Assembly: GCA_039023545.1 (NCBI GenBank)
Contig: JBCHKQ010000001.1
Span: 1-64,000, forward strand
DNA: 64,000 bases
DNA from: Spirochaetia bacterium 38H-sp
GTDB taxonomy: Bacteria; Spirochaetota; Spirochaetia; Winmispirales; Winmispiraceae
Direction: 5' to 3'
The first letter of the stretch is position 1. Each line of letters opens with the position of its first letter. This document shows, piece by piece, positions 54,613 to 62,057 of the stretch. The position numbers and the translations under genes are program-made. The notes beneath the pieces were generated by a model that was not told where the DNA came from, did no database searches, and saw only the letters and a program-made list of their open reading frames with translations.

Positions 54613-54766
54613 ATACCGAACGTCGGAAACGCGTCTATAAGGTAAATCTGGCAGGGAAGACGCGTTTCCTCCTGCCAGAGGCAAACATAAGGACAAGCAG
54701 TAAGATACCTAAAACAAGAAAAGCCTTTGCCAAAGGCAGCACCGGATGAATCCGGTGCGTTCGGTA
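54613..54766. repeat. hairpin repeat copy 13 (full element, 154 bp)
   Basis: Terminal feet ATACCGAACG and CGTTCGGTA. Left stem GGAAACGCGTC/GACGCGTTTCC; right stem GCACCGGA/TCCGGTGC. Inner feet CTCCTGCCAGAGGCAAA and TTTGCCAAAGGCAG are partly diverged. It lies between divergent genes. Confidence 0.9.
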
Positions 54767-54885
54767 CTTTTTGTTTTGTACTGTACGGCCTTGAGCTTTG
54801 CTGTTAGAATAAGATTGTCTTACGGGTATTTGTACTACGATATTTTTTTATTATATTTTTTTTGATATTTTTCTACGGGGGAGTT

Positions 54886-56268
54886 ATGAGTACTGTGCTT
54901 AGGCTTGTTGAGATTGACGGGAAGAAACGGCTTGCCGTACCTACAGGGATACATGAGAACACTGCAGCACTGGCTAGGCAGTTTGCTATGTGCGACAAGA
55001 AGGCATGGCGGGTGATTGACGGAGCTGTACACCCCTTCGACTGTATTGCTCTCAGAAAGCTCGAGGGGGAGCTAATGATGCTTTTTCCCGAAGACGTGCC
55101 GCGCTTTACGCTAAGAGAGCTTGCAGCAATGCCGGGTAACATGCGATTGTCTCATCTTACCAGTCTGGCATCCGCGCTTGTTGCACTTACAGAGCAGGGC
55201 ATTGACCCGGGAAAGGCAAATCCGGATGCTGTTTTTTTTACAGAGGACGGGGTTGTGTTTATGGGACAGGCTTTGAGCGCTGTACTTGAGAGCCATGCAG
55301 AAAGAATCCATCAAGAACCGGATTGGCTGGATGATATAGATAGCACAAGCTGGAGTTTTGCATTGGCCTATATGTGCTATCAGGCTATTACGGGCAGACT
55401 GCCATTCCCCGGCAACACAAGACAAGAGAGGCTTTTTGCTCGGGAGAGGGGTTATCTCATAGGGCTAAGCGCTTCTTCCGATTCTTCCAGGGCTTTTGTA
55501 GTATGGATGGAAAGAGCTCTCAAGCTTCCCGGAATGTTTGTCTCTCCCCCGCCCTTTCCGGAGAATCTATGCGAGGATATAGAGATAACAGAGTCTCCCA
55601 AAGTGGTTGAGAAGTTTGCAGAACGAAGATACAAACTCAGCCGCAGCGTTGCAAAATACGGTCTCACTGTTGCTGTTTCTGTGGTGGTGCTTATATTTCT
55701 TGTAGCTATCCTGACTCCCATGATTAGAGCTGCCACGAGACCGCCTATTACTATAGGCATGGAACCTGAAGAGGTTGTTACTCTGTATTACGAGAGTCTG
55801 GATAAAATGGATCTGGAAACAATGGGAGACTGCCTTGCCAGCAAAAAAGACCCCGCTTATATCATGATTACCAATATGTACGTGACAAGCCGTGTAAGAA
55901 CGGCTGTAGAAAAACACACTCCTATTCTCTCTCCTAATGTATGGAAGGCTTATAATATGCCAGAGATGGAAAATGGGTCGTATATCTTTGGTATCTCCAA
56001 TCTTAAGACAAAAACCATAAGAAAAGGAAATGATACTGCTGTAATACAAGCCGATTATGTATTCTGGACCATAGATATTCCACAAGAAGAACTAGTAGAA
56101 CCTGAGCAGATCACTAAGAAAATAACAGAAAAACTCGTACTGGAAAAACACGATAACAGATGGGTCATAAACTCACATAAACCGACAGCAGAAAAACTCA
56201 TAAGTTTTGATGAGGCAAAAAAGATGCTGGCAGAAGATAAGTCAGTAAAATATGACCTCAGGAAATAA
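54886..56268 (+). CDS. pseudokinase-like protein with one membrane helix and external domain
   Basis: A 460-residue protein. Residues about 75-200 recall the C-lobe of a Ser/Thr protein kinase: IDPGKANPDAVFFTEDG where HRDxKxxN is expected and SWSFALAYMCYQAITGRLPF like the kinase F-helix, but the catalytic Asp and DFG are not recognisable. A single hydrophobic helix follows near 265-287. The last 170 residues, outside, have an NTF2-like look (EEVVTLYYESLDKMDLETMGD). The ATG follows GGGGGAG. It may transmit an external signal without phosphotransfer; the kinase relation is tentative. Confidence 0.55.
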   Translation: MSTVLRLVEIDGKKRLAVPTGIHENTAALARQFAMCDKKAWRVIDGAVHPFDCIALRKLEGELMMLFPEDVPRFTLRELAAMPGNMRLSHLTSLASALVALTEQGIDPGKANPDAVFFTEDGVVFMGQALSAVLESHAERIHQEPDWLDDIDSTSWSFALAYMCYQAITGRLPFPGNTRQERLFARERGYLIGLSASSDSSRAFVVWMERALKLPGMFVSPPPFPENLCEDIEITESPKVVEKFAERRYKLSRSVAKYGLTVAVSVVVLIFLVAILTPMIRAATRPPITIGMEPEEVVTLYYESLDKMDLETMGDCLASKKDPAYIMITNMYVTSRVRTAVEKHTPILSPNVWKAYNMPEMENGSYIFGISNLKTKTIRKGNDTAVIQADYVFWTIDIPQEELVEPEQITKKITEKLVLEKHDNRWVINSHKPTAEKLISFDEAKKMLAEDKSVKYDLRK

Positions 56269-56294
56269 GTCATCCACTTATAGAAAAACAGGGC

Positions 56295-57383
56295 TCACTG
56301 AGAAACAGAAAAGCTTGCAGCATAGGATATTATGCCCGTTATAATGCTTATCCCACCAGTGGCAAAGAGGGGGATGGCTGTGTCCATCCTATTATCGTAG
56401 GGCCATACCGGACCTGCAATATCTTTACCAAATCCGGCAACAACCCCCACACCCACCTCAAAAAGTCCGGTTACAAATAAAAAGCCACCCCATGCTCTCT
56501 GTTGTTTTGCAACAGATACTCTGTCCGCGCCTAGTAGCTCCTCTGCCGTGAGTATCGGAGCATCTTGGGATGAAAGATATAGCTCAACAGACTGTTTTGC
56601 CACATCACCTTCTTTTTCTACAAGCCCCTCTTTTGCTGTTCCCCTGGGGACAAGAGCAAGGTTTCCCTGCCACAAATCCGGATAAAGTTTTTGCACAAGG
56701 TCAAGGCTGAGAGCAGAAGTTACAAAACCCTTACGCTGCCAAAAGGAGATAAGCTCCTCCGATATATCAAGTTTTTTGCTTTCTGTAGATATTCCGGGAT
56801 TTGCTGTGTTAGATGCTATCTCGTAAATCTCAAACATAGAGGAAGATGAAAGTTCTACTGTCTCAGAAGAATCAACAGGTGAGACCATTGCAGATCCGGA
56901 GATAACATAGGCTCTTGAAGTAGTAATCCTATCCCCTGTCTTTGCAGCAACAAAATCATAACCAATATCTCCTCCAGAACTTATAAGTACAAAAGTCCGG
57001 CCAGTAATCTGTATCTCTGAGGAAGACGAGATATTCTCTGCTTTTACTCTCAGTCTGCCATAAGCTATTTTTGCAGAAAGCCCTCCACCGGGGAAAAAGT
57101 CTGTGAACTCACAGGTAGTATTATCTGCTACTTTTATCATAGTATCTCCAGGAATCACCTGTATCTCAACCATAGTGCCAGATGAAGTTTGCACCAAATC
57201 GCCCGGATAAACTGGAATTCCAACTACAACATCCCGTGAAATATTGAAGGTCCTAAAGTTTCCTTCGCGATAGATGGAGAATTCCTTTCCTTCGGCATAA
57301 AGAATAACTCCAAAGGCATTATCGGAAAAGCTAAAGGATAAACCGTAAATAAAAAGAAAAAAGAAAACAACTATTTTCTTCAT
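56295..57383 (-). CDS. exported FecR-domain protein with C-terminal membrane segments
   Basis: A 362-residue protein with a cleavable signal peptide (IVVFFFLFIYGLSFSFS). Residues about 45-165 form a FecR-like beta domain (VYPGDLVQTSSGTMVEIQV, followed by YGRLRVKAE), typical of envelope proteins outside classical iron signalling. Two hydrophobic segments close the protein near 300-355. The ATG at 57383 follows TTGGAGG. Spirochaetes carry many such proteins; specific function unknown. Confidence 0.65.
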   Translation of the reverse strand: MKKIVVFFFLFIYGLSFSFSDNAFGVILYAEGKEFSIYREGNFRTFNISRDVVVGIPVYPGDLVQTSSGTMVEIQVIPGDTMIKVADNTTCEFTDFFPGGGLSAKIAYGRLRVKAENISSSSEIQITGRTFVLISSGGDIGYDFVAAKTGDRITTSRAYVISGSAMVSPVDSSETVELSSSSMFEIYEIASNTANPGISTESKKLDISEELISFWQRKGFVTSALSLDLVQKLYPDLWQGNLALVPRGTAKEGLVEKEGDVAKQSVELYLSSQDAPILTAEELLGADRVSVAKQQRAWGGFLFVTGLFEVGVGVVAGFGKDIAGPVWPYDNRMDTAIPLFATGGISIITGIISYAASFSVSQ

Positions 57384-57458
57384 AAGGACCTCCAATAACA
57401 GGATACTTCAAAAAAGCGGCTGCTTCAATAATAATAGCATAGACATATCATACAAAAG

Positions 57459-57487
57459 TTGAATTTTATAACGAGCTCTTATATAGT
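57459..57487 (+). promoter_or_regulatory. promoter of the gene at 57496, leaderless
   Basis: -35 TTGAAT (57459-57464), 17 bp, -10 TATAGT (57482-57487), then 8 bp to the ATG. No Shine-Dalgarno. Confidence 0.55.
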
Positions 57488-57495
57488 AAATTACA

Positions 57496-58449
57496 ATGAC
57501 AGTAAATAGGCATCCTATTTTTTTCGATTATAGCGACAGTAAGATAAACTCCATTATAAGTACAGCAGAAAAAGAAGAAAGTTATCCAATATATTTTAAT
57601 CAGAATGAAGATGCCTTTATAATGCTGGATAACGAGATAGAGATTCCTCAGTTTCCAATACATCATGACATAAGAGAAAAAAAACCGTCTAAAGAATACA
57701 TAGAAGCTCTCAGAAAGCTGATCTATGTCCTGCATACTGAAAAACCAGCTGTTCTTGGAGGACTTACCCATTTTTTTGACCCATCAAGTCCCATGAGACC
57801 TGCTTTTTTTAAACTATACAGGCTAAACAATAAAATATATCTATACCTACTGAGATTGGATTTGTCCTTTCATCCCCATGACCATAAGATTACAAAAAGA
57901 GGAACCAATGATATAAGCTCCGCTTACAGTACAAAAAAAATAATCATAGAAGCTGATATAATTCCGGTAGATGAAATAGAAGAAAAAGATAATGGCAAGA
58001 AAGTTTTTTTAATAAGACAGGTCATTCCTGACACATGGATAGGAGAAACAGGCAGAGGATATTTTATCCAGGGCATATGGCTGGATAGGGATATAACCAG
58101 ATTTTTTTCTTCCCTGATTTTTCCAGAAGGGGCAAGGAACTATCCGTATTATCCACTGTCATGTAAATACAGAACAATATGTATGTTCCCTCCTGTGTTA
58201 AATAATAGTGGCAGAAAACAGTATCTTATGCTATTATCGTATATACAGGATATTCTGGAACCATACATCGATGATATACTTGCTACGCTTAAAAAAGCGG
58301 AGTTTTCTACTGATATACCGGTTTATAGAAAAATAAAAAACAATATTCCTGAAAAAATTATTGTGCCGTGGGAAAAAATAAGTATAAAACGTTATTTAAA
58401 CGAAAATAACATGCGGGAGTACAGAGTTGAAATCAATCGGCAATCTTAG
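57496..58449 (+). CDS. soluble protein of unknown function upstream of murD
   Basis: A 317-residue protein with no signal or membrane helix. Segments LTHFFDPSSPMRPAFFKLYR and HPHDHKITKRG are distinctive; the His-rich stretch near 127-133 could bind metal. It is not recognised. It overlaps murD by 23 bp, so murD is translated from the same mRNA, and the two share the leaderless promoter. Confidence 0.6.
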   Translation: MTVNRHPIFFDYSDSKINSIISTAEKEESYPIYFNQNEDAFIMLDNEIEIPQFPIHHDIREKKPSKEYIEALRKLIYVLHTEKPAVLGGLTHFFDPSSPMRPAFFKLYRLNNKIYLYLLRLDLSFHPHDHKITKRGTNDISSAYSTKKIIIEADIIPVDEIEEKDNGKKVFLIRQVIPDTWIGETGRGYFIQGIWLDRDITRFFSSLIFPEGARNYPYYPLSCKYRTICMFPPVLNNSGRKQYLMLLSYIQDILEPYIDDILATLKKAEFSTDIPVYRKIKNNIPEKIIVPWEKISIKRYLNENNMREYRVEINRQS

Positions 58450-59809
58450 AGGAAAGAAGGTGCTCATAATGGGACTAGGGCTGCATGGTGGTGGTGTTGC
58501 TGCAGCCCGATTCTGTGTGGAAGCAGGGGCTCATGTAAGTATAACAGATCTACGGGATGAGAAGACTCTTCAACCATCTCTTGATAAGTTAAAAGGACTT
58601 TCCAATATAGAATTTATTCTGGGAACACATAGGGAAGAAGATTTTAAAAAGGCTGACATTGTCATAAAAAATCCAGGTGTTCCCAAGAGCTCTCCTTTCC
58701 TTAAGCTGGCAAAATGTGTAGAAACAGACATATCGTTGTTTTTGCGCTTTTCATCATCTCCTGTACTTGCTGTAACAGGGAGCAAAGGAAAATCCACAAC
58801 AGTATCCGCTCTACATCATATACTCTCTGCATCATTTCCGGATGCCAGACTTGGTGGTAACATCACACATTCTCCTCTCAATTTTTTAAAAGACTTAAAA
58901 GGTTGGGAACCTGTTGTACTTGAGCTTTCTTCATGGCAGCTGGGTGACCTGCAGGGTAAGGGGCTTCTCAATCCAAGAATATCTTTGCTGACCAATATTT
59001 ATCCAGACCATCAAAATAGTTATCTTTCCATGCAGGAATATGTGGAAGACAAGCTCAATATCTGCCTGGAGCAGTCAGAAGACAATATATTTTTGTATCC
59101 CGCAGAAGATCCTTGGGGGCCATGGTGTGCAAAAAGAACAAGAGCAAGAACCATTGCATTCTATATGGACTCAGAACCAGAAAAGAATAAAGACGGATTA
59201 TTCTTTAAAAAATCTTCTGCAATACTAAGATACGAGGGTAAGGAGAGAGAACTTTTCTCAGGAGAGCTAAAGATTCCTGGCAAGCATAATCGCATAAACA
59301 TAGCGTGTGCAGCTGCAATGGCTTATCTTTATGGTATTGATAGAAAAACAATAGAAGAAAGAGCAAAGGATTTTTCCGGTATCCCCCACAGGCTGGAATA
59401 TATAGGAAATATAAACGGTGTAAGATGCTACAATGATTCTGCTGCTACAATACCAGATGCTGTTGTTGCTGCGGTTTCTTCTTTCTCTGAGACTGTTCAT
59501 CTTATAACCGGTGGTACTGATAAAAACTTGGATTTGTCTCCCTATATCAGACTAAAGGACAGGGGAAATAATATCTATCTTATAAGCGGCAGTGCAACAA
59601 ACAGGTTGGTTCCTATTCTTATAAAACAGGGTATACAATTCAAAGGTCCTTTTATGAGTCTGGAAGATGCAATAGAAGCAGCTATCAGTCAGGCAAAAAT
59701 AGGTGATGTGCTTTTGTTTTCTCCGGGGGCGGCATCTTTTGAAATGTTTAAGCATGAGTTTGACAGAGGCGATACTTTTAGAAAGCTTATACTAGAAAAA
59801 TCAGTCTGA
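58427..59809 (+). CDS. murD: UDP-N-acetylmuramoyl-L-alanine--D-glutamate ligase
   Basis: A 460-residue Mur ligase adding D-Glu to the peptidoglycan precursor in the cytoplasm. The ATP-loop VTGSKGKSTT is near residue 116, ELSSWQLGDL near 166, YPDHQNSY near 190 and HRLEYIG near 322. The start is a TTG with GGGAG at proper spacing, embedded in the upstream gene. It converges with the beta-propeller gene with a 9-bp overlap. Confidence 0.92.
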   Translation: MKSIGNLRGKKVLIMGLGLHGGGVAAARFCVEAGAHVSITDLRDEKTLQPSLDKLKGLSNIEFILGTHREEDFKKADIVIKNPGVPKSSPFLKLAKCVETDISLFLRFSSSPVLAVTGSKGKSTTVSALHHILSASFPDARLGGNITHSPLNFLKDLKGWEPVVLELSSWQLGDLQGKGLLNPRISLLTNIYPDHQNSYLSMQEYVEDKLNICLEQSEDNIFLYPAEDPWGPWCAKRTRARTIAFYMDSEPEKNKDGLFFKKSSAILRYEGKERELFSGELKIPGKHNRINIACAAAMAYLYGIDRKTIEERAKDFSGIPHRLEYIGNINGVRCYNDSAATIPDAVVAAVSSFSETVHLITGGTDKNLDLSPYIRLKDRGNNIYLISGSATNRLVPILIKQGIQFKGPFMSLEDAIEAAISQAKIGDVLLFSPGAASFEMFKHEFDRGDTFRKLILEKSV

Positions 59810-61039
59810 TAAATCATTCCATAATCTGCTTATGTCATAGACCTCTATGTTGCCATCCAAAAAATCTGAAAACACAAGGAACTTGTCATCCGGAGATATG
59901 GCAAGCCCTGTAGGTTGGTTTCTTCCCCATACCCAATCCACAATGCTAAGGTCAGAAGTATCCAAGACATATACTCTGCCAAAATCAGGTCCTTTTTTTA
60001 GATAGGTTTCCGGATTGTTATGGCCTCTGGAAGATACAAATAGGAATTTCCCGTCGGAGGATATATCTATGGTATTGAGCTTAGGGCCTATGTATTTTTC
60101 TAGCAAAATTTTATCCGTCTTCAGTTCCAGCTTGGCTATTGTTCCTTTGTACATGTCGGATATGTAAGCAAATTCTCCATATCTGTCCATAACGATGTGT
60201 CTTCTTGCTCCAAATCCATTGTCTATAGTTTTTATGACTTCCTTTTTTTCTGTATCTATTTTTTCTATAAGTCCTTTCTCATAGTTGCATACATACAGAT
60301 ATTTGTTATCCTGGCTTATGGACATCCCTCTTGGTATTCCTGAGACTTTTATGCTGGATATCAGCCTGCCTGTAAGGGCATCCATAACCGCAATATCTCT
60401 TGATTCCCAATTGGAGATATATATTATTTTGCCTTTTCTGTCTGGACATATCACCTTGGGCCAGACTCCCGTCCTGTCTGAGGTGTAGAGGTAGTTTCCG
60501 TAGAGGTCAAAGATGTGTATCCTACCTGTTGTCATTTGAGATATCCACAGAAGTCCGTTTACAATAGCAGATTCTACAAAGCCTTTCTCTAAAGCAAACT
60601 GCTTTGGCACTTCTGCTCTCTTTATATAGGAGAAATCCTGTCCGTTAAATATATCCACACCATTGTCATCAAGAAGAGCAACATATAGATAGTGTCCGTC
60701 GGGAGAAAAGCTAACGCTTTTGGGTTGGCTTCCAGTGGGGTATTCTCCTATCAGAGAAAGGCGGGACGCCGTTCGGTATAATTTATCTTCTATATATGTA
60801 GGTTTTATGAGTTTTATATTGATACGCTTGTCGTAATACCCAGGTGCCCTGAGTATTAGCTCATATTTGCCATAGGGTAAATCATAGTAACGTATATTTT
60901 CTAAGGTTTTGTAGGGGGATAAAGGTTTCTCGTCCAGTAAAAGTACATAGTCGGTTGGGAATATTTTTAAAGACAGGGTTATTGCTTCTGCCCTTAAAGT
61001 AAAAAAAAGAGCGAGAAGTATAAAAAGAGTCTTTTTCAT
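59801..61039 (-). CDS. exported PEGA / YVTN beta-propeller protein
   Basis: A 412-residue protein with a signal peptide (residues 1-19), a short PEGA-like beta domain (YELILRAPGYYDKRINI, about 50-75), and a seven-bladed beta-propeller of YVTN/NHL type with blades such as KSVSFSPDGHYLYVALLDD. Residues around 92-100 (LYRTASRLSL) are encoded by the foot and hairpin of repeat copy 14, at the junction of the two domains. It is probably periplasmic. Function unknown. Confidence 0.75.
   Translation of the reverse strand: MKKTLFILLALFFTLRAEAITLSLKIFPTDYVLLLDEKPLSPYKTLENIRYYDLPYGKYELILRAPGYYDKRINIKLIKPTYIEDKLYRTASRLSLIGEYPTGSQPKSVSFSPDGHYLYVALLDDNGVDIFNGQDFSYIKRAEVPKQFALEKGFVESAIVNGLLWISQMTTGRIHIFDLYGNYLYTSDRTGVWPKVICPDRKGKIIYISNWESRDIAVMDALTGRLISSIKVSGIPRGMSISQDNKYLYVCNYEKGLIEKIDTEKKEVIKTIDNGFGARRHIVMDRYGEFAYISDMYKGTIAKLELKTDKILLEKYIGPKLNTIDISSDGKFLFVSSRGHNNPETYLKKGPDFGRVYVLDTSDLSIVDWVWGRNQPTGLAISPDDKFLVFSDFLDGNIEVYDISRLWNDLSD
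60760..60779 (-). repeat. hairpin repeat copy 14 (fragment inside a coding sequence)
   Basis: Short stem GGCG-GGA-CGCC (60760-60770) directly followed by the full outer foot CGTTCGGTAT (60770-60779). It lies in frame within the beta-propeller gene at a domain linker. Confidence 0.7.
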
Positions 61040-61050
61040 TGGAGAAGGGT

Positions 61051-62055
61051 CTACCTCCTAAACATTTTTTTTATGCGTTTATGATAAGTCTGTCTTATGT
61101 TCTCTGCAAGACGGTAAAATGAGTATGCTGCTTTATTTAAAGGGATATCCCAACAGCCCGCGCGCTTTACTGTTTTTCCTCCAAAACCGGTCTTAAAGCG
61201 ATACAGACCATACATAGGGTGTGACGGGTCTGGTGCAGGCGGGATGCCATATAGGTCATAGTGTTTTAACCCTGCTTCTCTTGCCATCTTTATTGTTTCC
61301 CACTGTAATAAATACGTGGGCATAATGTTTCTGTGCTCATTGGAGCTTGCTCCATACAGATATGTCGCAGTGTCTCCATAAAAAGAGACTATGTTACCTG
61401 CAAGAAGTTTATTGCCATAAAAGGCTCCAAGGAGGAACAAGCTCGGGGTAAGACCTTCCCAGTTTTCTGCAAGCCAAAACAATTTTTTGTAATATTCTTT
61501 GCTATGGATACTTATCTTATCTCTTTTTGCAGTCTCTAGATAAAGCTCATACCATGCATCAAAATACTGCTCGTAAGGCAAAACAGCTATCCTTACTCCC
61601 TTTTTCTTTGCAAGTCTTATGTTATATCTAGTCTTCTTATGCATTGCAGAAAGTAGTTCTTCTTCAGAATAGTTCAAATCAAGAATAACTGTATCGGGAG
61701 GTTGTATATCCACAGGAGACTTTATAAAACCTGCCGGGGAAGTAGAATCTGGATGTTTTTCCCAACCGATGTCAATCCGGGTAAATATAATATTATAAGG
61801 AGATAAGGCTTCACAGGCAGAAGACAGGTCACAGATAAGCCTGTAATCTGGGCTAGCTTTATAAAAAGGATGTGGTATATAAGCAAGATAAGAGCCGCCT
61901 GCAAGTCTGCGATATAAGACAAGGACAGAGCTGCCATGGGAGGACTGCATAGCAAGAGCATCCCAGCCAAAGCATGCTTTAAAAGCCCCCCAGAACCCGC
62001 TTTGGAGCAGGTTGGGAGACTCTAGCTCTGCAAGATCTGTTTTTTTCCAGTCCAC
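61051..62055 (-). CDS. FemABX-family aminoacyl transferase
   Basis: A 334-residue protein with the double-GNAT fold of FemABX transferases, which use aminoacyl-tRNA to add amino acids to the peptidoglycan stem peptide. It shows MHKKTRYNIRLAKKKGV near residue 140, LAGNIVSFYGDTATYLYGASS near 218 and the closing YRFKTGFGG near 285. The ATG lies 2 bp after the metG stop. With murD nearby, cell-wall cross-bridge synthesis is the likely role, but other acceptors are possible. Confidence 0.82.
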   Translation of the reverse strand: MDWKKTDLAELESPNLLQSGFWGAFKACFGWDALAMQSSHGSSVLVLYRRLAGGSYLAYIPHPFYKASPDYRLICDLSSACEALSPYNIIFTRIDIGWEKHPDSTSPAGFIKSPVDIQPPDTVILDLNYSEEELLSAMHKKTRYNIRLAKKKGVRIAVLPYEQYFDAWYELYLETAKRDKISIHSKEYYKKLFWLAENWEGLTPSLFLLGAFYGNKLLAGNIVSFYGDTATYLYGASSNEHRNIMPTYLLQWETIKMAREAGLKHYDLYGIPPAPDPSHPMYGLYRFKTGFGGKTVKRAGCWDIPLNKAAYSFYRLAENIRQTYHKRIKKMFRR

Positions 62056-62057
62056 GT

